The translations under genes and the position numbers were made by a program. Below the pieces are notes generated by a model, which was given only the letters and a program-made list of their open reading frames with translations, was not told the origin of the DNA and made no database searches. DNA of 64,000 bases from Furcasterigmium furcatum (Eukaryota; Ascomycota; Sordariomycetes; Glomerellales; Plectosphaerellaceae), in the NCBI GenBank assembly GCA_001599815.1, contig BCIA01000003.1, positions 2,480,001-2,544,000 of the forward strand, written 5' to 3'. This document shows positions 22,893 to 32,129 of the stretch, piece after piece (within the stretch, counting starts at the first letter, position 1; each line of letters begins with the position of its first letter).

Positions 22893-23766
22893 GTGGGAGA
22901 CAAAGTCACAGCCCTCCTCCTCGGCGCTATCCCGCGTCAATAAACAAATCAGACCAGGTCAAAGACCAAACTTACGCCTTCATCATGCCCCTGGCAATAA
23001 CGGGACGAGCCAGACTCGTTCCCAGAAGGTACTGGTCCTCGTAGACGGCGTTGCAGCGGCTATTCTCTTTTAGCGTAGTTTGGGCGAGGTGGTCCAATAT
23101 TACTTACACCGCCTTCCACAGGAGGTCCTCAACGAACTGGACAGTGTTGGTTAGCCCAAGTTCACAATCGGCAATAGACGTCAGGTCCTAGTTTCCTGCC
23201 GCTGGGACGAGGTGTAGGGTGCACAAAGGAGGTCGTACCTCTCGCTTCAAGTCGGCGATGATCATCTATGTACTTTCGTTAGCAGCCTCAGCCAAGTCAG
23301 GGGATATGAGGCCAGGATGTATGTACCTTGCTGGCGCCGATCTGGAGAGCTGGAGGGAGTTCATCAGCAAAGGGCACGTGAGCCACTACCGATCACAAGC
23401 TTACCCTTCTTCTCGACGGCGGCGAAGTCCTCATCCTGTCCAACATCGGCCAAGAACGCGCTGATGAACGGTCAGCCTGAAATGTCCAGTGATGGACGGC
23501 TGGGTCTGGACACGTCCAGTCGTCCGCGCGACGGGGAGGGCATCAACTTACACGACCTCATAACCCTGCTCCAGCAGCCAGAGCAGAATCGTGCTGGTGT
23601 CGAGCTGATTCGGTCAATACGAAACGTCCCTCATTGGAGTCGTCGTGATCGAGGTTATCTTACACCGCCAGAGTATCTGGTCGCGGGGTCAGTTTGGTGG
23701 GCTCCTTTGTCCTCGAGTGTTGAGGGGTACGTACGCGAGGCAGACCTTGCCCTTGGATCCAGCCAT
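21435..23766 (-). CDS. ARG1: argininosuccinate synthase
   Basis: Fifteen exons give 412 aa, the normal length: 23766-23735, 23676-23664, 23604-23552, 23460-23405, 23349-23327, 23265-23239, 23136-23108, 23059-22976, 22926-22820, 22761-22612, 22305-22085, 22031-21931, 21879-21773, 21723-21566, 21512-21435. All joins use GT-AG and every phase closes. The PP-loop AYSGGLDTS (residues 11-19) is spread over the first three exons; the 13-nt second exon encodes most of it. Other motifs: FLADVGQDEDF, YLLGTSLARPVIARGM, SHGCTGKGNDQVRFE, IAPWRD, SYEAGMLEDP, GIGRIDIVENRFIG-KSRGCYDSPG, LDYAQQRVNGEVRLRLYKGN. It condenses citrulline and aspartate using ATP, the penultimate step of arginine synthesis, in the cytosol. 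Most introns are 50-80 nt, but the one at 22306-22611 is about 306 nt. A TGAGTCA element upstream suggests general amino-acid control. Confidence 0.97.
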
Positions 23767-24233
23767 GTTGACTATGTGTGGTATTGGTGATTTAGAACGG
23801 GTTCTTGGGTGATTGAGGGTGTAGGAGCTGAGGTCGGTGTGAATTGAGTCACCTCGAGAAGATGGAGGGTTGGTTTGACTGACTCTTCAAAAATTACGCC
23901 GGTCTTCGGGAAAGCGATAAGATAAGGTGAAGGAGCTTGTTGGGGTGGTGCCAGTCTTCAGGTTTTGGAACCGAGGGGCATTTGTGTGGCTCAAACTCTC
24001 GCTGCTGTGGCTGAGGGAGAGCCACCCCCACAATCAGTCTGGGCTCCACTGCGATGCCAGTGAACTGACCGCCCGGCAGAAAATGTTGCGCTCCGCCAAA
24101 ATTCTGGGATTTCTCCCCAGTCCAATCCGAGCTCCATGACAATTGAGCCGTCGAGTGCCCGCCGACTACATCTTGACGACAGCAAGCCTCCTCGAGCTGC
24201 CTTTCCAGAAGCGCAACCCCTCGAGCCGCCAAA
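23767..24233. promoter_or_regulatory. divergent promoter, ARG1 / KRE33
   Basis: 467 bp between the two start codons. It contains the Gcn4/CPC1-type element at 23845-23851 and a TGACTCT half-match at 23880-23886. No open frame is supported. Confidence 0.65.
23845..23851. promoter_or_regulatory. Gcn4/CPC1-type response element (TGAGTCA)
   Basis: TGAGTCA is an exact bZIP amino-acid-control consensus (TGAsTCA). It lies 79 bp upstream of the ARG1 ATG, where a cross-pathway-control site is expected for an arginine gene. A second, imperfect TGACTCT is 35 bp further upstream. Use in vivo is inferred. Confidence 0.6.
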
Positions 24234-27200
24234 ATGTCGCGCAAGCAGGTGTAAGTACAATTGTTGTTCCTGAAACCAGGCGCAAGCTCCTAATACCGAG
24301 GCCAGAGACTCTCGCATCCCGGCCCTCATCAAAAATGGGGTCCAGGAAAAGAAGAGAAGCTTCATCGTGGTGGTCGGTGACCGGAATATCAAGGATACGA
24401 TCGTGAATCTGTACACCATGTGGACTCATGACAACCCGAAACACAACAAGAACATGCTGTGGGCATACAAGACCAAGCTGCTTGGCTTCACCAGGTACGT
24501 CCCAGCCGCCCTGGCCAGAGACAAGACTCTTGATTAACGGCTGACCACCCTCGGCGCAGTCACCGTCAGAAGCGCGAGAACAAGATCAAGAAGGAAATCA
24601 AGCGTGGCATCCGAGAAGCCAACCACAACGACCCCTTCGAGCTCTTCGTGTCCCTGAACAACATTCGCTACGTATACTACAAGGAGACCGAGAAGATCCT
24701 CGGTAACACGTACGGCATGTGCGTGCTACAGGACTTCGAGGCCATCACACCGAACATCCTTGCGCGAACCATCGAGACGGTCGAGGGCGGCGGCATGGTG
24801 GTCATGATGCTCAAGGGCATGAACAGTCTGAAGCAGCTGTACAACCTGACCATGGACGTCCACAAGAAGTACCGCACCGAGGCGCACGACGACGTCGTCG
24901 CCCGGTTCAACGAGCGCTTCATCCTCTCCCTTGGCGGGTGCAACTCGTGCCTCGTCATCGACGACGAGATGAACGTCCTGCCCATCTCTGGCGGCAAGAG
25001 CGTCACCCGCCTGCCGCCGCCGGAGCTCGATGATGACAAGACGGAGGCGCAGAAGGAGCTGGACGGCCTCAAGGAGTCGCTCCAGGACACCCAACCCGTC
25101 GGGTCCCTGGTCACCCTGGCAAAGACCGTCGACCAGGCCAAGGCGCTGCTGACTTTCGTGGACGCCATCAGCGAGAAGACGTTGCGGAGCACTGTTACCC
25201 TGACGGCGGCGAGAGGTCGTGGAAAGTCCGCGGCCATGGGTGTTGCGGTGGCGGCTGCAGTGGCGCACGGGTACAGCAACATTTTCATCACCTCCCCGTC
25301 ACCGGAGAACTTGAAGACGCTGTTTGAGTTCATCTTCAAGGGCTTCGATGCCCTGGGTTACGCCGATCACGCCGATTACTCGATCATCCAGTCGACGAAC
25401 CCCGACTTCAACAAGGCGATTGTTCGCGTCAACATTACGAGAAACCACCGCCAGACGATTCAGTATATCAGGCCGCAGGATGCGCATGTACTGGGCCAGG
25501 CTGAGTTGGTGGTTATCGATGAGGCTGCCGCTATCCCGCTGCCTCTGGTGCGGAAGCTGATGGGCCCCTACTTGGTCTTCATGGCCTCGACGATCAACGG
25601 ATACGAAGGCACGGGTCGATCGCTGTCCTTGAAGCTCATCAAGCAGCTCAGGGAGCAGTCTAGGCCGGGAGCCCAGGCGGATAGTGAGACCACCGTTGCC
25701 GATCGGTCCACAGGCCGGCAGTCGAAGGACCAGTCGAACGAGTTCCAGGCCAGCCGGTCTCTTCGTGAGATCACCCTGGCGGAGCCCATTCGTTATGCGA
25801 AGGGAGATGATGTTGAGAAGTGGCTGAACAGTGTGCTGTGTCTGGACGCGACGCTGCCACGAGCAAAGGTCGGCGGCCAGGGTTGCCCGGACCCCAGCCA
25901 GTGTGAACTGCTCCAGGTCAACCGTGACAGTCTCTTCTCGGTATGTTCCCCTTGAACCGTGAATCGCGACACTCTGACTGACAAAACTAGGGCCATCCGG
26001 TTGCCGAAAGGGTGCTTCAGCAGATGGTGGCGCTCTACGTTGCCAGCCACTACAAGAACTCCCCCGACGACCTCCAGCTTATGAGCGATGCCCCCGCCCA
26101 CGAGCTCTACGTTCTTGCCGCGCCTGCTGCCGAGGGCAAGCTGCCCGAACCCCTCTGCGTCATTCAGGTTGCGCTCGAAGGCAAGATTAGCAGGCAGAGC
26201 GTGCTCAACTCCCTGAGCAGGGGACAGAGGCCCTCGGGCGATCTGATCCCGTGGCTCGTCAGCCAGCAGTACCAAGACGAGGACTTTGCCTCCCTGTCGG
26301 GCGCCCGTATTGTGCGGATAGCCACGAACCCGGATTACATCGGCATGGGCTATGGAAAGAGGGCGCTGCAGCTGCTGGTCGACTTTTACGAGGGCAAGTT
26401 CACCAACCTGTCCGAGGGCGATGCTGTGATGGAGGAGACGTATGCCCGTGTCACCGACGCGGAGCTGGCGAACGCCTCCCTGCTTGACGATGATGTCAAG
26501 GTCAGGGGCCTGAATCAGATGCCAGCCCTGTTCGCAAGGCTGGACGAGAAGAAGCCGGCGGCGTTGGACTACGTCGGCGTGTCCTACGGCATGTCGTCCG
26601 AGTTGCTCAAGTTCTGGAAGAGGGCCAAGTTCGCGCCGCTCTACGTCCGCCAGACGGCCAGCGACCTGACCGGTGAACACACCTGTGTCATGGTCAAGCC
26701 GCTCGACATTGGCGCCGACAACTCGTGGCTGGGCGCGTTCTCCAGAGACTTCCAGAAGCGTTTCCATTCGCTCCTGTCGTATGACTTCCGTGCTTTCTCC
26801 TGCATGACCGCCCTCAGCGTTGACGAGGCCGCCAAAGCCGGCGCCAAGCTGGACGGCATCGAGCCCACCCCGTTGACCAAGACGGAGCTTGACAGACTCA
26901 TGACGCCCTTTGATCTGAAGCGCCTCGAGTCCTACGCCAACAACATGCTGGACTACCGCGTCATCCTGGACCTCCTCCCGATCATCTCGAACCTGTACTT
27001 TACCGGCCGGCTCGCGTCCGACGTCAAGTTGACTCCCGTGCAACAGTCTATGCTGCTCGCCATCGGCCAGCAGCGCAAGAGCATGGACATTGCCGCGCCG
27101 GAGCTCTCGATGCAGTCCGGGCAGTTCCTTGCCATGTTCATCAAGATTCTCCGCAAGGTCACGGCGCATTTCAGCACTCTCGTCTCAGCCGCGGTCGATG

Positions 27201-27595
27201 CCGAGCTGCCTAAGAGCAACGCTCTGGGCGTGAGCCTCGAGAACGCCGCGGGCATCCACGATGACGAGGTCGTCAACCAGCGCTTCGAGCCCCTGGAGAC
27301 GACGCTGGATGACGAGCTGGAGGAGGGCGGCGACGAGGTCCTCCAGGAGCTCCGCAAGAAGCAGCGCGAGCTGATCGACTCCCTGCCCCTGGATCAGTAC
27401 GAGATTGACGGTGGGGCCGCCAACTGGGATGACGCGGAGAAGCAGATCGCCGATGGCAAGGGCAACACGGTTGTGAGTATCAAGACTGGCAAGGCTAAGC
27501 GCAAGGCTGGCCAGCAGACGGCGGCGGAGGTGTACGAGGAGGCGTTTGGGGATAAGCGGAAGAAGGCGAAGAAGTCCAGCAAGAAGGACCGGTGA
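24234..27595 (+). CDS. KRE33: rRNA/tRNA cytidine N4-acetyltransferase, KRE33/NAT10
   Basis: Four exons, 24234-24250 (17 nt, MSRKQV), 24306-24494, 24560-25940 and 25991-27595, giving 1063 aa (yeast Kre33, 1056). N-terminal TmcA-type block: DSRIPALIKNGVQEKKRSF, MLWAYKTKLLGFTSHRQKRE. The RecD-like helicase/ATPase has Walker A GRGKSAAMG with Lys at residue 291, and a DEAAAIPLPLV block with the acidic Walker B. The GNAT domain follows, with the acetyl-CoA loop NPDYIGMGYGKRAL at about residues 642-655. The C terminus is Lys-rich (AKRKAGQ, KKAKKSSKKDR), a nucleolar-type tail. It makes N4-acetylcytidine in 18S rRNA and, with Tan1, in tRNA(Ser/Leu), and is essential for 40S assembly. It shares a promoter with ARG1. 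The ORFs on the opposite strand are shadows. Confidence 0.97.
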
Positions 27596-28410
27596 GATGC
27601 GAGCTGAGCCGAGGGGATGGTGGAGGTCCTCGTGTCTGAGTGCATCAACCCAGGACTTTTCCTTTGAAGTCATGTAAAGGGGTCTGGAGTTTGGGATATC
27701 TGGGCTGTTCGGCATTAGAGAACAAAAGCAATGGATTGTCTTCCGAGTAACACAATGAATTGTCTGTGATGTTCTTTGCTGGGCCCAGAGACTGGCCATT
27801 GAATATCCTGCTCCTCTCATGGTTCTAGTAGAGTGATTCCCTGAGCAGCCCCTGAGCGCATCCGAGATGGTGATGGTCCGAGTGCCCCTTTCTCGTTCCT
27901 TCCCAGAGGAGGTGACAAGATGTCGCGTCTGCCGGGCAACGACGCGGCATCGTTCCTGCCCTCTCGCCTCCTGATCCATTTCCTGGCCTCGGATTCACTT
28001 CAGTTGCACACTTCACTTCACGTCTTACACCTCTGATTTCTTCTCACGCACCATTGTTGTCTTTCGATTCCAGCCTTCAGTTCTCCCTTCTAATTGTCTC
28101 TTCTATTCCTGCGTCCACTTCGACTAACACCGACTCTTGAACGTTGTTTTCTTTCACCTCCTAAAGACAACACTCCTACCACAGCACCCCTATTCTATCT
28201 GAAGGCTTTTGCAACACGATTTGTGCGCCCGACCAGGCGTCCAGCGCGCCTCTCACGACGGCTGTTCCTCCACGAAGCCTTCACAACCGCCTCCTCAAAT
28301 TCATCGACAGCGCCTCAGGTTGTGATGAAGCCGACCTCAGTCCTCAGCCTTCACAAACATCCCCGACAATCAAACAAGCACCCTCAGCACGCCAGGAGAA
28401 CTGGCATTAC
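27596..28410. other. intergenic, KRE33 3' region and next promoter
   Basis: Tandem spacer. The last 300 nt are CT/CA-rich, typical of a fungal promoter and leader (for example around 28020-28150). A frame from 28094 lacks an ATG and is Ser/Thr/Arg-rich leader translation. No gene is supported. Confidence 0.55.
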
Positions 28411-29865
28411 ATGTTGACCCGCCAACATCATATCACACACTCGCATCAACATCAAGAGGATCATCATACCCACCCCTTCAACATGTGCACCAACTGTATC
28501 GCCCATTGCGACTTTTGTGGCTTTGAGCGCCACATGGGGTGGGAGCGTTGTGCAGGGTGGACGGCCGCGTACAAGGAGCACGTCAAGTACTCGCACGTCT
28601 TCAGCAACCCTCCCATGCCCGACCCCAACCTATGCCCCTCGAAGGACACGCTCGTCAAGCTGGCTATCCGACCCGGGTCGTGCCCGCGAGGCCCGAGTAA
28701 GGCCTATCTTGCTCGCTGCGCTAGAGAAGCTAGAGAAGCCAAGAGACGTCGCAAGGCAGAGCGTCATGATGAGGCAGAGCGTCATGATGAGGCCGAGCGT
28801 CGTGATGAGGCCGAGAAACGTGGCGAGGCCGAGACACGGGGCAAGGCCGAGAAACGGGGCAAGGCCCAGAAACGTGGTAAGGCCGAGAGACGTCGCGGGG
28901 CCAAGGGCCGTCGTGACGCCAAGAAGAAAGGGGTCAAACTCGAAGTCATCAACGAAGAAGAAACCTGCGGGACTAGGGGTTCTGGCGAGGATGGCTGCAT
29001 CGGATATGAAGTTTGCGCGGAGATCCGGGGCCTGGGGCCGGAGCATTGGGATGGCCAATGGGGCCACGTCAAGGTCAGGGAGAGGATGGGACTCGATGAC
29101 TTGAGCTTCGTCGCCAGCCAGTATCAGCAGAAGAAGGACTCGAAGCCCCAGCCCCAACGCCTCTTCGAGTCGCGGCCCCTCTGGAAGCCAGGTGACGACG
29201 AGGAAGTGGAGGCGACCCCCCGTGCGACGAGAATGGCGCCGATCGAGTGGACGTATAGGCTCAGGGAAGCCACTGACGACGAATCCGCCGCGGCGGAGGC
29301 CGAGAGCGAGGGGGGTTGGGAGAGGGTTCTCAAAGCTCTGCCGCGGGTGAAGAGCCCTGGACTGAAGACTAAGGGAAAGGAGAGGGAGATGAGCGACACA
29401 GTCCCGACCCCTGCTGAGCAGGAGGAGGAGGACAATGCTCCCAAGCTGTTTGTACACGACATCCCCGGCCCGATATCAAAGACGGTCCTGGCTACGAAGA
29501 GGGACAAGAGGACAGGGGTTGAGCGGCTCGTCATCCCTCACATGGCCACGATTCCTGTCCTTGGAACGGAGAAAGCCGAAAGCGACAGCCCGCCTCAACG
29601 CTGCGAAAAGACCGCTCCCGCGCAGACTGAGAAGAAGCAGGAGCAGGCCCGCCCGGAGCTGGGTCGCAGGCAGACGACGCAAAACCACATCACCGGCAGG
29701 CGGCGCCGGGTGCAATTCGCCAACGCCGAAGTGGCGGCCGAGCAGCGCAGGGCGGAAGCGGAGGGCCCGGTGCAGGGAGAGCTGCATAACGTGTCTGGGC
29801 CGATCCCGATAATGCCGATGAGGAGGGACAGGCACTTCAACGGACCGTCGATGTTTCCTCACTGA
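28411..29865 (+). CDS. hypothetical protein with Cys/His N terminus and charged hexapeptide repeats
   Basis: Single exon, 484 aa from the ATG at 28411; an internal ATG at 28483 (residue 25) directly precedes the first cysteine and is an equally good start. Residues 26-49 contain six Cys and a His (CTNCIAHCDFCGFERHMGWE, then RC), possibly a small zinc-binding module. Residues 116-169 are nine copies of a hexapeptide of the form A-E-[RK]-[RH]-[DG]-[EK], encoded by 18-nt repeats. The middle and C-terminal parts are hydrophilic and acidic/basic mixed, with RRRRVQF-type basic patches near residue 430. I do not recognise the family. It may be nuclear; the function is unknown. Confidence 0.65.
   Translation: MLTRQHHITHSHQHQEDHHTHPFNMCTNCIAHCDFCGFERHMGWERCAGWTAAYKEHVKYSHVFSNPPMPDPNLCPSKDTLVKLAIRPGSCPRGPSKAYLARCAREAREAKRRRKAERHDEAERHDEAERRDEAEKRGEAETRGKAEKRGKAQKRGKAERRRGAKGRRDAKKKGVKLEVINEEETCGTRGSGEDGCIGYEVCAEIRGLGPEHWDGQWGHVKVRERMGLDDLSFVASQYQQKKDSKPQPQRLFESRPLWKPGDDEEVEATPRATRMAPIEWTYRLREATDDESAAAEAESEGGWERVLKALPRVKSPGLKTKGKEREMSDTVPTPAEQEEEDNAPKLFVHDIPGPISKTVLATKRDKRTGVERLVIPHMATIPVLGTEKAESDSPPQRCEKTAPAQTEKKQEQARPELGRRQTTQNHITGRRRRVQFANAEVAAEQRRAEAEGPVQGELHNVSGPIPIMPMRRDRHFNGPSMFPH
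28756..28917 (+). repeat. coding 18-bp tandem repeat (nine units)
   Basis: Nine in-frame 18-nt units (28756, 28774, 28792 and so on). The first two are identical (GCAGAGCGTCATGATGAG) and later ones increasingly diverged. They encode a highly charged, probably helical segment. Perfect leading units suggest recent length change. Confidence 0.85.
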
Positions 29866-30754
29866 AGGTGAGCTTGCATGGTGTTTCGAGAGCACACACG
29901 ACATGAATTTTACGACTTGATGACGCGACTCGACGATGGAACGAAGAGCGAGAACGGATACACATCGTCGCAAGACCTGGTTGCCGCACGTTTGCCAGAC
30001 GAGCGTTTCGTACAAATACCCATTTGTTTTCAGCTGCAGGTTGGCCAGGCCGGCCGGGAGAGGATGGATACAGAGAGGGCACCTAATGGTAATCAGAAAC
30101 CTTTGCTCACTTAGGAGGAGGGAAAGGGGACGGGGAATGATACCTTGGCTCAGTCCACAGGTCCAACCAGGCCTGGGCTTTAATGACAACACACTTTCAC
30201 CGCACCAAACTCATAAAGCACCGTGAACACAGCATTGTGACAAAGAACCACTAAAAGATTGTATTTTGCAAAAAAAGCAGCCAGGATTTGGGGACTCATG
30301 CTAACAAAGAAACGCCCCATAATGCCCAGGGAAGCAGCGAGAAGCAGAAACAAGAAAACAAAAGTACGTACGCACGCGGGAGGATGCCGGACTTGAGATG
30401 TAACAAGAGCACAGACGAGAAAAATAGTAAAAGCGAGAAGACAAAAAAACGCCCTTGCTTTCCCCCGCGAGGGGGATGGCATCCCAAGGACTGCTGCGGC
30501 ACGAAACCTCCCGATTTTTCCCCCCAAATTCCGAGAGCGACACGAGGCAGTGGTGTGTGTGATGTACAGAGGATGGGGCCTCCTGTCGATGGCCCCCCAG
30601 ACCTGCCCTGATCTCTCCCGAGTGCGGAGCTGCAACGCTCCTTGTGGTTCCAGACCCGTATAGATAGATGAGAGTGTTTTCCGTGAAATGTGGGATATTC
30701 ATCCAACGCCCCCCGGCACGAGCTATAGCTGGTGGCATGTGCGGCAGTGGCCGC
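29866..30754. other. intergenic, convergent 3' regions
   Basis: Spacer between the 3' ends of the repeat protein and SSO1. Part of it must be 3' UTR. Frames here are not family-like. Confidence 0.5.
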
Positions 30755-32129
30755 TTACCACCGCACCGGCGGCACGTCCATACGGCGGGCGTAGCTGGCG
30801 GCCGCGTTGTCGCGGGCGGCGTTGGCGCCGGGCTGCCACTCGATGCCTGGCCTGTTCATCCTGTCGCGAAGCACGCGGGAGATGGTGCCGGCCTCCAGGG
30901 GCATGGAGTTTGCGAGCTGCTCGATGCTGCGCTTGGCGTTGTTATTGTTGTTGTTACCGCCGCCGTTGTTGAAGCCACCGTTGACGGCGATGACGACAAC
31001 CACGACGATGACGATGATGATGACGATGACCACTGGGGAAGAAAGTCAGTACAAGTTCCACATCTAGTAAAGTAAGGGGGGGTCGGGGGAACGCACCGCA
31101 GATGGCGAGGCACCACCACTTCTTCTTGCGGGTAGCACGGGCAGTGTTGACGGCCACCTCGATCTCCTCGTTGCCCTTGATGAGGTTCTCTGCGACCTCC
31201 TCGCCCTTCTGCTCGATCTGGGCGACGGCGGCCTCCTGCTGGACGACGATGGTATCCATGTCCTGGAACATCTGGGCGAGCTCGACCATCTGGCGCTCGA
31301 TGCGCTGGATCTCGGCGTGCCTGTCCTGGACGGCGTTGAGGGCGGCGCGGGCCTGGCCCTGGCGGGAACTCTGCATGAGGGCCTGGCTGAAGACGGCGCC
31401 GCCGTCCGGGTCGGAGACGGCCTGGCGGACCTCGTCCTCGTCGGCGTCGGGCCGCACGATGCGGTACTGCCGCGCCATCTGATCCTGCGTCTTCTTGCGG
31501 AACTGCGACTCGATCTGCTGGTACTGCTGGATGACGGTCTTGAGGCGGCGGTCGATGCGGCCGACCTGCGGGTTGTTCTTGGGGGTGCGGGAGTCGGGGT
31601 TGGACTTGACGGTGCGCACGCGCTCGACGAGGGCGCGGTACATGGACATGGTCTCCGCGCTGAGGGCCTCGAGCTGGCGCTTGGTGTTGCTGGTGCCCGA
31701 GGTGTCGGCGTCGGCGAGGGAGCGGTCCTGGAGCATGCGCAGCTGGCCGAGGTTGTTCTCGACCTCGTCGATGCCCTGGTCGATGGACCGGCACTCGTTG
31801 AGGATGGCATTGGGATCGCCGCCGCCGCCACCGTAGCCGCCGCCCAGGGAGGTCATCTCGGTGGCATCTGGACAAGTCAGCTCGACTTCCTTCACTCTGT
31901 TGACATCAAGGGGCTCCTGCAGGGCGTACCATTGTATCCGCCGTACTGCTGACCGCCATACGACTGCTGGCCGCCGCCATAACCGCCATCTGACGGCCCC
32001 CGGTCGTCGAAGGGGTTCTGTCTGCCACCGTATCTATCCATCGCGTCGTCAGTATTGGTGGTCTAGCTCCAGGGTCGAGAGACTGGATGGCATCGGCGAG
32101 ACATACCCGTACTGTTTTTGTTGATCCAT
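30755..32129 (-). CDS. SSO1: plasma-membrane syntaxin (Qa-SNARE), SSO1-like, with C-terminal extension
   Basis: Four exons, 32129-32107 (23 nt), 32033-31930, 31867-31097 and 31032-30755 (391 aa). The N terminus (MDQQKQYGYGGRQNPFDDRG, then Gly/Tyr/Gln repeats) is disordered. The Habc helices lie at about residues 55-180 (ILNECRSIDQGIDEVENNLG, QYQQIESQFRKKTQDQMARQ-YRIVRPDA). The SNARE helix is at about 225-285 (RHAEIQRIERQMVELAQMFQ, DMDTIVVQQEAAVAQIEQ), with Gln at the zero layer. A basic patch (RATRKKKWW) precedes the hydrophobic span at about 296-316 (VVIVIIIVIVVVVVIAV). Unusually, 75 residues follow the span (317-391), starting with a Gly/Asn-rich stretch. It fuses secretory vesicles with the plasma membrane at hyphal tips. 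Confidence 0.95.

Noticed and set aside
25793..27169. 458-codon minus-strand ORF
   Set aside because: Complement of KRE33 exon 4, whose GC-rich third positions keep the opposite frame open; the sense strand is a clear orthologue.
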